DNA of 19,275 nucleotides from the NCBI GenBank assembly GCA_020048255.1, contig JAIFMR010000161.1, positions 772-20,046 on the forward strand. Reading direction: 5' to 3'. The notes under the pieces were generated by a model. It searched no databases. It had not been told where the DNA came from and saw only the letters and a list, made by a program, of their open reading frames with translations. Shown here one piece after another: positions 6,048 to 13,634 of the stretch. Source of the stretch: Rhodoferax sp. (GTDB taxonomy: Bacteria; Pseudomonadota; Gammaproteobacteria; Burkholderiales; Burkholderiaceae_C). Each line of letters starts with the position of its first letter. Within the stretch, counting starts at the first letter, position 1. The position numbers and the translations under genes were made by a program.

Positions 6048-8455
6048 ATGAAACTTTCCATACGCTCACGGATTTTGCTGAGTTCAGCTCTTCCGATTGT
6101 TCTTTTTGCAGCTTTTACCGTGTGGTTGGGTCTGGAGCTGGGCAAGGTTAAGCAAAGTCTGTCGGATGTTTCCGAGCAAAGCATTCACTACGCCTTGCGG
6201 GCTGCTGATCTGGACAAAAACGTGGTCCAGATCCAGCAATTTTTCTCGGATATTGCAGCAACGCGTGGCAAAGATGGCTTGGACGATGGCTTTACCAAGG
6301 CTGAACATTCAGGGACTCTGGCGATGCCGCCTCGCTCAAGCAAGTGGAGACACTCAACCAAGAAGCTAAGAACTATTACGACAAGGGCAAGGCTATGGCC
6401 CAGGTCTACATTGACGGCGGGCCAGAAGCAGGCAACAAGTTGATGGCCGGGTTTGACGAAGCCAGCGAGACCTTGCAAAAAAACTTGACTCCCTTTGTTG
6501 AAGCCCAAGTCGAGCAGATGAAAGCCGATTTGTCACGGGCTTCCAGCAAATCAAGCGAGGTTTATCAGTATGGTTTGGTCATGGTCACGGTGTCACTGCT
6601 TTTAGCATCGCTGGTGGCTTGGTGGGTCACATCCAGCATTACCCAGCCCTTGGGCAAAGCACTGACGGTCGCCAATCTGGTGGCTGCTGGCGATCTGGAC
6701 GCCAAAATTCAACCTGATGCCAGTGAAATTGGCCAGCTTCTGGCACCACTGGCCAAAATGCAGGAAACACTGCAGCAATTTGAAGCGGCGCAAGCTGAGA
6801 TGGCGCGACAACACGACGCCGGTGCCATTGACCACCTGATGCCCATTGACCAGCTGCAAGGCTCCTACAAAACCATGGGGGACTCCATCAACAAACTGGT
6901 CCAATCGCACATTGCCGTGAAGATGCGTGTGGTCGATGTGGTGACTCGCTACGCCGAAGGACAGTTAGATGAGCCCATGGATGCTCTACCCGGACAAAAG
7001 GCAAAAATCACCGAAGCCATCAACAAGGTGCAGTCGGCGTTGCAAACGGCCGCCCAGGCGGCTGTTTATAACCTTCGGGTGGTGCAAGCGCTTAACAAGA
7101 CCACTACCAACGTGATGATTGCCGACCATGAAAATCAGATCATCTTCATGAATGACACGGTTCAGGCGATGCTGCAGCGTAACGAGTCCGAACTGCGCCA
7201 GGTCATTCCCCACTTTGATGCAAGCCAGCTGCTCGGGCAGAACATTGACGTCTTTCACAAGAACCCAGCGCACCAACGCCGCATGCTGACTGCACTGACC
7301 CACACCCACCGCACTCAGATTCAAGTAGGACGCCTCTACTTCGGGCTGACGGCCAACCCCATTCTGGATACCCAAGGGCAACGACTGGGTACCGTCGTCG
7401 AATGGTTTGACCGAACCGCTGAAGTCGGCATCGAGAAAGAAGTTGCCGGGGTGGTCGAGGCTGCGGCACATGGGGATTTCAGCCAACGCCTTGACCCGCT
7501 GGGCAAAGCCGGCTTTTTTGCCAGTCTGACCCAAAATATGAACCAGCTCATGGCCACCAGCGAACAGGGACTGTCAGATGTCGCCAACCTGCTGGCTGCT
7601 TTTTCGCAGGGCGACCTGAGCCAACAGATTGAGCGCGACTACGAAGGCCTGTTTGGCCGCGTCAAAGACAGCGCCAACAGCACCGCCCAGAACCTGACCC
7701 GGGTGATGGGAGAGGTGCGCGCTGCCGCGGCAGCCCTCACGGGTTCGGCCAATCAGGTCAGCGCCACCGCCCAGAGCCTATCCCAGGCCGCCAATCAACA
7801 AGCCGCCAGTGTTGAAGAAACCACCTCGCAAATCGAAGTGATGTCTGATTCGATCAACCAAAACAGTGACAACGCCAAACTCACCGGCGGCATGGCCAGC
7901 AAGACCTCCAGCGAAGCGGTGGAAGGGGGCCGTGCCGTCAGCCAGACCGTGACAGCCATGAAACAAATTGCCGCCAAGATTGGCATCGTTGATGACATCG
8001 CCTACCAGACCAATTTACTGGCGCTCAATGCCGCCATTGAGGCCGCGCGCGCCGGTGAGCATGGCAAGGGATTTGCCGTGGTTGCCGCCGAGGTACGCAA
8101 ACTGGCCGAGCGTAGCCAGGAAGCCGCCAAGGAAATCAGCGATCTGGCCAGCAAAAGTGTCTCCACGGCCGAGCTGGCCGGTCGCCTGTTGAATCAAATC
8201 GTCCCCGACATTCAAAAAACCAGTGAGTTGGTTCAGGACATCGCCGCGGCAAGCGCCGGGCAAAGTGCGGCGGTGGTACAAATTGGTGGCGCCGTCCGGC
8301 AACTCAACAAGTCAACACAGCAAAGCTCGTCAGCCTCCGAGGAATTGGCGGCTACCAGCGAACAGCTCGCAGATCAAGCCGAGCAATTGCAGCACGCCGT
8401 GGTCTTTTTCAAGCTCGATGACAAAGCGCCTCGGCGTCTAGCCCACAGCCATTGA
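6048..8455 (+). pseudogene. Methyl-accepting chemotaxis protein with PAS domain, broken by a one-base frameshift
   Basis: The first frame starts at ATG 6048 (GGAG at 6039-6042) and encodes a transmembrane helix (about residues 8-30) and half of a helical sensor domain containing FFSDIAATRGKDG. At about 6303-6310 the homology moves to another frame, which continues with FRDSGDAASLKQVETLN and runs open to TGA at 8453-8455. A stop at 6302-6304 closes that second frame upstream, so the break is tightly placed; one missing base restores a single protein of about 802 residues. The rest has a second helix (6569-6632), HAMP regions, a PAS domain (about 7070-7440, with NVMIADHENQIIFMND), and an intact signalling domain with IAYQTNLLALNAAIEAARAG. 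No homopolymer longer than three bases occurs at the break. It is either a real recent inactivation or an assembly error. A GTG at 6344 gives a long frame but has no ribosome-binding site and lacks the first helix. Confidence 0.85.
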
Positions 8456-8469
8456 CACCACTGCACCCA

Positions 8470-8850
8470 ATGTCAAGACAAGGTTGGCGCCTGGTCCTCA
8501 GCGTGCTGAGTGGGGTGTGGTTTGCCGCTGTGGTTGGCGCTGGCTACACCCAACTGGCACCTGTGTGGGTCAAAAAAAACGTCACCATCACCATCAAGGA
8601 CAAGGGACAGGTCAAGTTTGTTTTCTCGGCCGCCGAACCCGACAACGAAGTGATTTACACCATGAAAACCCACTGGACGCCGCTTCTTGAAGCCTCACCC
8701 ATGACCTATGTAGGTCAAGTGATTGACACGCCCTATCAAGACTTCAAACAGCGTGCCCTTCTGCGCACCGTGCCGGTGCATGTGGCACTGGGCTTGTTGC
8801 CGGTTTTACTTAGCTTCGGATTACGCAACTACCTTAAACGCTACAAATAA
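8470..8850 (+). CDS. Hypothetical two-helix membrane protein
   Basis: I do not recognise this 126-residue protein. It has a hydrophobic helix at about residues 7-28, a 70-residue polar region that is probably periplasmic (with VKKNVTITIKDKGQ and an FSAAEPDNEVIYTMKTHW stretch), and a second helix at about 101-119 ending in a positively charged RNYLKRYK tail. The charge pattern suggests both termini are cytoplasmic. I use ATG 8470; an alternative TTG at 8452 overlaps the chemoreceptor stop and would add six residues. Neither has a clear ribosome-binding site, so expression probably depends on coupling to the upstream gene. It is the last gene of the rightward run. The 70 bases to the convergent gene at 8921 hold no obvious terminator, only a 4-base-pair stem (GACC/GGTC). 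Confidence 0.75.
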   Translation: MSRQGWRLVLSVLSGVWFAAVVGAGYTQLAPVWVKKNVTITIKDKGQVKFVFSAAEPDNEVIYTMKTHWTPLLEASPMTYVGQVIDTPYQDFKQRALLRTVPVHVALGLLPVLLSFGLRNYLKRYK

Positions 8851-8920
8851 AGAAGCTGACTACGCTTGATAAATAAGGGCTAAAAACCTAAAAGACCACT
8901 AAGGTCAAGGCCTGGTAATG

Positions 8921-10054
8921 TTAAAGCTTGAAAACAGCCACCGCGTCGGTCAGTGCGTTGGCCTGCTGCTGCAAGGTCACGGATGCGGCTTTGGCCAGAT
9001 CGACCGTCTCTTCGTTTTGGCGCGCCATGGTTTCTAGGTGACGAATCGCCGTGTTGACCTCGGCCATGCCGGCCGATTGCACCTGTGCCGAGTCGCTGAT
9101 GCTGTGCACCGTGTCACTGACCTTGTTGACCGAATTGACAATGTCGTCCATGGTGCTGAGCGCCTGTCTGACCTGGCTGGAACCCGCTTCCACCTTGCTC
9201 ACCGAGGTCTCAATGAGCGCCTTGATCTCGCGTGCCGCCTGGGCGCTGCGCCCAGCCAGACTTCGGACCTCACTGGCCACCACGGCAAAACCCCGCCCCT
9301 GCTCCCCGGCTCGTGCCGCTTCGACAGCGGCGTTCAGCGCCAGAATATTGGTTTGGAAGGCAATCCCGTCAATCACACCAATGATGTCGGAAATTTTTTC
9401 AGAGCTTTGGTTGATCTCTTGCATGGTGCTCACAACCTGGCCCACCACCATTCCGCCCCGTTTGGCGACGTCACAGGCCTCTCGGGCCATGCTGGTCACC
9501 TCATGGGCTGCTTGTGACGACTGATGCACGCTTTGGGTCAGCTCGTCCACGCGCGCTGCAGTAAACGTCAACTCGCTGACGGTTTGGTCCGTGCGGGCGC
9601 TCAAGTCCTCGTTATCGCGGGCAATTTCAACCGAGACCGTCGACACGCTGTGCGACGCACGCCCAATAGACCCCAGGGTGGATTCCAGGATGGCGGCCAC
9701 GCGTGCCACGGAATCCAGCAGGCTGCCCGCAGGCGCATCGGGAATGCGCACTGACAACTCGCCACCGGCGATTTGGGCCAGGATGTCACTGGCGGCAGAC
9801 GGGTCACCGCCCAGCACGCTCAGCGCCGTGCGCCGAATCCACACTGTGAACGCCAGGCAGGCCGCCACGCAAATAATGGTCAGGATACCCGCACCCCAGC
9901 CACCAATGACAAGGTAGCTTGCAATCGTGTCGGCCTTGGATGTCACGGCTTCCTTTTGAATCCACCAGGCACCAAAGGCCACAGCGGAGCCAGCACCAGC
10001 AACCATGGTGGTGGGGACCAACATGGAGAAAGTTAGCTTTTGGGTGTAGTTCAT
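8921..10054 (-). CDS. Short methyl-accepting chemotaxis protein without a periplasmic sensor domain
   Basis: This 377-residue chemoreceptor has two N-terminal transmembrane helices (about 9-31 and 47-73) separated by only about 15 residues, so there is almost no periplasmic domain. A HAMP-like linker follows (about 74-128), then a full signalling domain with tip IAFQTNILALNAAVEAARAG and EVRSLAGRS. It may sense membrane state, an intracellular signal through HAMP, or join mixed receptor arrays through the kinase-binding tip. It ends in VAVFKL without an adaptation-enzyme tether. The gene is transcribed leftward, 84 bases downstream of the ProQ-family gene; that gap (10055-10138) shows no terminator and no strong ribosome-binding site for this ATG. 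Co-transcription with proQ is possible but unproven. Confidence 0.92.
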   Translation of the reverse strand: MNYTQKLTFSMLVPTTMVAGAGSAVAFGAWWIQKEAVTSKADTIASYLVIGGWGAGILTIICVAACLAFTVWIRRTALSVLGGDPSAASDILAQIAGGELSVRIPDAPAGSLLDSVARVAAILESTLGSIGRASHSVSTVSVEIARDNEDLSARTDQTVSELTFTAARVDELTQSVHQSSQAAHEVTSMAREACDVAKRGGMVVGQVVSTMQEINQSSEKISDIIGVIDGIAFQTNILALNAAVEAARAGEQGRGFAVVASEVRSLAGRSAQAAREIKALIETSVSKVEAGSSQVRQALSTMDDIVNSVNKVSDTVHSISDSAQVQSAGMAEVNTAIRHLETMARQNEETVDLAKAASVTLQQQANALTDAVAVFKL

Positions 10055-10138
10055 GGCATAACCACTCGATCTATTTGGGTATTTACATTCTAGACACGGA
10101 AGAGGGCGGCCAACATGCCGATTTCACTCAATCTGGCG

Positions 10139-10870
10139 TCATTCTGACTTGCGTTGATTCAAAACTGCGCGCACCTGTGCCGGTTCCATGCCCCACTCGG
10201 CAGCGAACACCTCCACGGATTTCCCACTGGCATCAAAAGCCTTCAACAAGGCCGAAGCGCGAGCACGCTGTTGGTCAGCCTGCGCCATCACCTCGTCGAG
10301 CAGGGCAGCCACAGGTTCCGCCAACGCAGGCAGTCTGGAGAGATAGTCCTGACGCGTCAGCCCACTGGCCTGGTAGGCTGCCAGCAATTGAGTCCGCAAC
10401 TTCGGTTGCAGGTCTTCTGGTGTACGCGCCTGACGGCGAGTGTGAAGCTCAACGATGGACAGCAACACATGCTCTGGCGCCACCGCTTCAACGGGTTTGC
10501 TCTGCAGATCATGACGCGCTGCCCCACTGGCCACGCTTTGCAGGTAGCGGGTCGAACGGGTGTGCACACCCAGCGCCAACTTCAGGTCATCGCGCTTGAA
10601 AACATCAGGGTGCGCAGCCATCAGGTCCTGGAAAATGCCTAACTTCAAAGGCAAAAACCGTTGGCCAAAGAGCTGCGGGTAGAGTTCAAAGAGCTTTTCA
10701 AGCACCGGTTGTGCCGCTGCAAAACGACCTTTTCCTTTGACTGGAGCAGGGCTGGCAGCCGTTGGTGCTGCTGCAGGCGCATCGGCCCATCTGATAGTTT
10801 CAGCCTCGGCAACAGCAGGGACAGCGTCCAATGTGGAAATTTCGGGTAATTCGGTCGGGGTGTCGGTCAT
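10139..10870 (-). CDS. proQ: ProQ/FinO-family RNA chaperone
   Basis: This 243-residue protein has a FinO/ProQ RNA-binding domain at about residues 50-140, shown by LKLGIFQDL (75-83), the LGVHTRSTRYLQSV segment and the downstream AARHDL. In enterobacteria ProQ binds structured 3' ends and small RNAs and affects their stability. The domain is preceded by an alanine/proline-rich flexible arm (30-45) and followed by a 100-residue arginine- and leucine-rich extension that does not resemble the Tudor domain of E. coli ProQ. I chose ATG 10870 (MTDTPTELPE); the frame extends 38 codons upstream, but that part lies over the start region of the divergent ATP-grasp gene and looks non-coding. Only 67 bases separate the two start codons. 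The name follows the family; orthology in function is not shown. Confidence 0.88.
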   Translation of the reverse strand: MTDTPTELPEISTLDAVPAVAEAETIRWADAPAAAPTAASPAPVKGKGRFAAAQPVLEKLFELYPQLFGQRFLPLKLGIFQDLMAAHPDVFKRDDLKLALGVHTRSTRYLQSVASGAARHDLQSKPVEAVAPEHVLLSIVELHTRRQARTPEDLQPKLRTQLLAAYQASGLTRQDYLSRLPALAEPVAALLDEVMAQADQQRARASALLKAFDASGKSVEVFAAEWGMEPAQVRAVLNQRKSE

Positions 10871-10882
10871 GGCATGGATCAA

Positions 10883-10922
10883 TTTGAATAACGCGTGATT
10901 GTCATTCAAAGCGAACTTCGCT
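10883..10922. promoter_or_regulatory. Two inverted repeats in the proQ / ATP-grasp divergent promoter region
   Basis: TTTGAAT (10883-10889) and ATTCAAA (10904-10910) form a perfect 7-base inverted repeat with a 14-base spacer. Directly beside it, AGCGAA-C-TTCGCT (10910-10922) is a perfect 6-1-6 palindrome. Both lie in the 67-base region between divergent start codons (10870 and 10938), so they are candidate operators. No convincing -35/-10 pair is visible for either gene; TTGTCA at 10899 is the nearest -35-like sequence for the rightward gene. Confidence 0.35.
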
Positions 10923-10937
10923 GGCATACTCGCAGCA

Positions 10938-13634
10938 ATGAAGTCCGCCTTTTCGTTGCCGCCCTTTGATTCGCGTCCAGCCACAGCGCGTTTTGCAGAC
11001 CTGGCGCGTGATTTTCAAGCGGCCAGGGGACACTACGACGAGGTTCGGGAAGCGGTTTCGCAAGGCAGTGATTTCGCATCCAGTGTGGACACACCTTCAG
11101 AAGAGACAAAGCCAGACTTATCAAGGGTGTGGGAGCATTTTTTTGATGCACTCAACGAAGAAACGGCGACTGACATGGACCGGCGTAGCACCAGTCTGGC
11201 ACGCCAGGTCCGCGACAACGGCATCACCTACAACGTTTATGCCGACGAAAATGGCCCTCAGCGCCCCTGGTCGCTGGATCTGTTTCCCCTGATCGTCGAT
11301 CCGGCGAGCTGGCAGCACATCGAAGAAGGTGTACTGCAGCGCATGCGACTGCTTGAGCACGTCATGGCCGATGTTTATGGCCCGCAGGAGCTGCTGGCTT
11401 CCGGTTTTTTACCGCCTGCACTGGTGCTGGGCCACCCAGGTTACCTGCGTGCCATGCACGGCGTCAAACCCGTGGGCGGGCGCTACCTGCACATTGCCGC
11501 TTTCGACATGGCCCGCGGACCCGATGGCAACTGGTGGGTGGTAGGCCAGCGCACACAAGCGCCTTCAGGGTTAGGCTACCTGCTTGAAAACCGCTTGGCC
11601 ATTGCCGGCCAATTCGGCGCCGCCTTTGACAAACTCAGGGTGCAGCGCCTGGCAGCAACCTACCGCGCCCTGATGGACAGCTTGCGCGCCATGAGCCCCA
11701 TGGGACCCGATGCCCACTTGGCCCTGCTCACACCCGGCCCCTTCAATGAAACCTATTTTGAACACGCCTACCTGGCGCGCTACTTGGGGCTCACCCTGGT
11801 TGAAGGCAGTGACCTGCTGGTGCGCGATGAACGACTGTACTTGAAAACACTCAAAGGCTTGGTACCAGTTCATGGCCTTCTAAAACGGGTGGATGACCAG
11901 TACATGGATCCGCTGGAACTGCTGGCGGACTCCACGCTGGGGGTGCCCGGTCTGCTGCAGGCCATCCGGGCCGGCAATGTGCTGGTGGCCAACACACCCG
12001 GCTCGGCCTTTCTGGAATCCCCCGCCCTGCTGGGGTTTTTGCCGGCCTTGTCACGCCAATTGTTTAACGAAGAGTTGTGCCTGCCGGCCCTGCCCACCTG
12101 GTGGTGCGGCGAACGCAGCGCCATGCTGGAAGCGCTGGCCCGCCTGCAGGAATGCGCCATCAAGCCGACCTACCCAGGCTCTGCCAGTCATGCCAGTTTT
12201 GATGCAGTGCTGGGTGCACACCAAACCCCCAAAGCGCTCGACGAATGGGCTGGGCGTATCGTGCGCCACCCCGAGGAACACACCGTCCAGGCCTACACAC
12301 CTTTCTCACAAATGCCAACCTGGCAAGCCAAACAAGGCGATAACGACCCCACAGAACCGGGGTTGCGCGCCAGGTCAGTGATGCTTCGGGTGTTTGTGGT
12401 GTCCGATGGCGCGCAGGGCTGGCGTGTGCTGCCCGGTGGTTTGGCCCGGGTCGCCAGCAGCGCACAGGAAATCACCTCCATGCAGCGCGGCGGCAGCAGT
12501 GCCGATGTCTGGGCGCTGACCAACGGCGTGGTCGACCACGCCACTTTGCTGCAGCCACACCTGACCCCCGAGAGCCTGTTGCAACGCAAGCGGCTGGTCA
12601 CCAGCCGCGCCGCTGAAAACCTTTTCTGGCTGGGACGCTACACCGAACGCACTGAAAACGCGTTGCGCCTGGCCCGTCTGACGCTGGATTGTCTGCATGG
12701 CGAAGACGCTGCCAGCACATCACTATTGACCTGGCTGGGCCACATGGCTGTGGCCAACACGCTGGTGTTGCCGGGGGTTCCCACTCCGCTGCAAGCGCCA
12801 CGGGTATTTGAGCGCGCCCTGATCGACAGCCTGGGCAGCACACAAGGTGCCACCAGCGTGGGTTACTACCTGCGGGCCCTCAAAATGTCGGCCTCGTGTG
12901 TGCGCGAGCGCTTGTCACAGGAACACTGGCGCATCATTACCCGCGCAGAAGAAGCACTGTTTAGCCGCTTTGCCGAGCACCGCCAGCGCGGCGACTGCCC
13001 GACACAGCAGGCCTTGCAGATTCTCAAAGACACCAGTGACCACATGGCGGCCATCACCGGTGCCCAAACCGATCGCATGACGCGTGATGACGGCTGGCGC
13101 TTGCTGAGCATTGGCCGGCATATCGAGCGGCTGTGGTTTTTGTCGTCGGCGCTGAGTCAGGCGCTGGCCTGCAAAAGCCTGGAGTCTGACAGTGGCTTCG
13201 ATGCCATGGTGGAGCTGTTTGACAGCGCCATCACCTTCCACGCCCAGTTTCAGCAAAGCCGCGACATGGCTGCGCTGATTGACCTGCTGGTGATAGACCG
13301 GGACAACCCTCGCTCGGTGTCCTGGGTGGCGCATACCTTGCGCGGTCGCCTGGCCAAGCTGGCGGGCAGCGATCCCAATGAACTCAGTGCCTTGTCTCTC
13401 AAGGTACCCAACCCCAACGCCTGGGGTTTGGTGCAATTGTGCGAATTGGCGCCTGACCTGGCGACACCCCAACCCGACACCACCGACCCGCTGGCGCAAA
13501 AAACGCCGGGTTATGAACTGCTCAAAGCTGTGCTGCTCCAGTGCAGCCACGCGGCTTACCAGGTGTCAGAAGAAATCAGCGCGACGTATTTCACGCACGC
13601 CGGGCTGGCCAACCACAGTGTGGGGGCCTTATGA
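10938..13634 (+). CDS. Circularly permuted ATP-grasp protein fused to an alpha-E domain
   Basis: This 898-residue protein joins a circularly permuted type-2 ATP-grasp domain (DUF404/DUF407, about residues 70-510) to an alpha-helical alpha-E domain (DUF403, from about 555, opening AAENLFWLGRYTERTENALR). ATP-grasp enzymes form carboxylate-amine bonds through an acylphosphate, so a peptide or amide ligase is the expected chemistry, but no substrate is established for this fusion. Recognisable blocks include YNVYADENG, RPWSLDLFPL, MADVYGPQELL, LTPGPFNETYFEHAYLAR and RVDDQYMDPLEL. I chose ATG 10938; a TTG at 10899 would add 13 residues. Its stop overlaps the start of a transglutaminase gene (ATGA at 13631-13634). 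The DUF2126 gene at the left edge is the usual third member of this set. Many related bacteria encode the two halves as one chain, so the fusion itself is normal. Confidence 0.92.
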   Translation: MKSAFSLPPFDSRPATARFADLARDFQAARGHYDEVREAVSQGSDFASSVDTPSEETKPDLSRVWEHFFDALNEETATDMDRRSTSLARQVRDNGITYNVYADENGPQRPWSLDLFPLIVDPASWQHIEEGVLQRMRLLEHVMADVYGPQELLASGFLPPALVLGHPGYLRAMHGVKPVGGRYLHIAAFDMARGPDGNWWVVGQRTQAPSGLGYLLENRLAIAGQFGAAFDKLRVQRLAATYRALMDSLRAMSPMGPDAHLALLTPGPFNETYFEHAYLARYLGLTLVEGSDLLVRDERLYLKTLKGLVPVHGLLKRVDDQYMDPLELLADSTLGVPGLLQAIRAGNVLVANTPGSAFLESPALLGFLPALSRQLFNEELCLPALPTWWCGERSAMLEALARLQECAIKPTYPGSASHASFDAVLGAHQTPKALDEWAGRIVRHPEEHTVQAYTPFSQMPTWQAKQGDNDPTEPGLRARSVMLRVFVVSDGAQGWRVLPGGLARVASSAQEITSMQRGGSSADVWALTNGVVDHATLLQPHLTPESLLQRKRLVTSRAAENLFWLGRYTERTENALRLARLTLDCLHGEDAASTSLLTWLGHMAVANTLVLPGVPTPLQAPRVFERALIDSLGSTQGATSVGYYLRALKMSASCVRERLSQEHWRIITRAEEALFSRFAEHRQRGDCPTQQALQILKDTSDHMAAITGAQTDRMTRDDGWRLLSIGRHIERLWFLSSALSQALACKSLESDSGFDAMVELFDSAITFHAQFQQSRDMAALIDLLVIDRDNPRSVSWVAHTLRGRLAKLAGSDPNELSALSLKVPNPNAWGLVQLCELAPDLATPQPDTTDPLAQKTPGYELLKAVLLQCSHAAYQVSEEISATYFTHAGLANHSVGAL

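Noticed and set aside
6296..6312. Programmed ribosomal frameshifting as explanation for the broken receptor
   Set aside because: No slippery heptamer, internal Shine-Dalgarno or stimulatory stem is evident, and chemoreceptors are not known to use it.
6344..8455. Treating the frame from GTG 6344 as an independent intact chemoreceptor
   Set aside because: It would lack the first transmembrane helix and half the sensor, has no ribosome-binding site, and its sequence continues the homology of the frame upstream of the break.
8851..8920. Bidirectional terminator between the convergent genes
   Set aside because: Only a 4-base-pair GACC/GGTC stem with no T-run is visible, which is too weak to call.
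9919..10599. Plus-strand open frame of 226 codons spanning the proQ to chemoreceptor gap
   Set aside because: It is opposite both minus-strand genes, has low-complexity proline/arginine-rich content and no start signal.
10871..10984. Longer ProQ start at 10984
   Set aside because: The extra 38 residues overlap the start of the divergent ATP-grasp gene and resemble no ProQ N-terminus.
12915..13550. Minus-strand open frame of 211 codons within the alpha-E part of the ATP-grasp fusion
   Set aside because: It lies wholly opposite conserved coding sequence, with no motif, ribosome-binding site or promoter.
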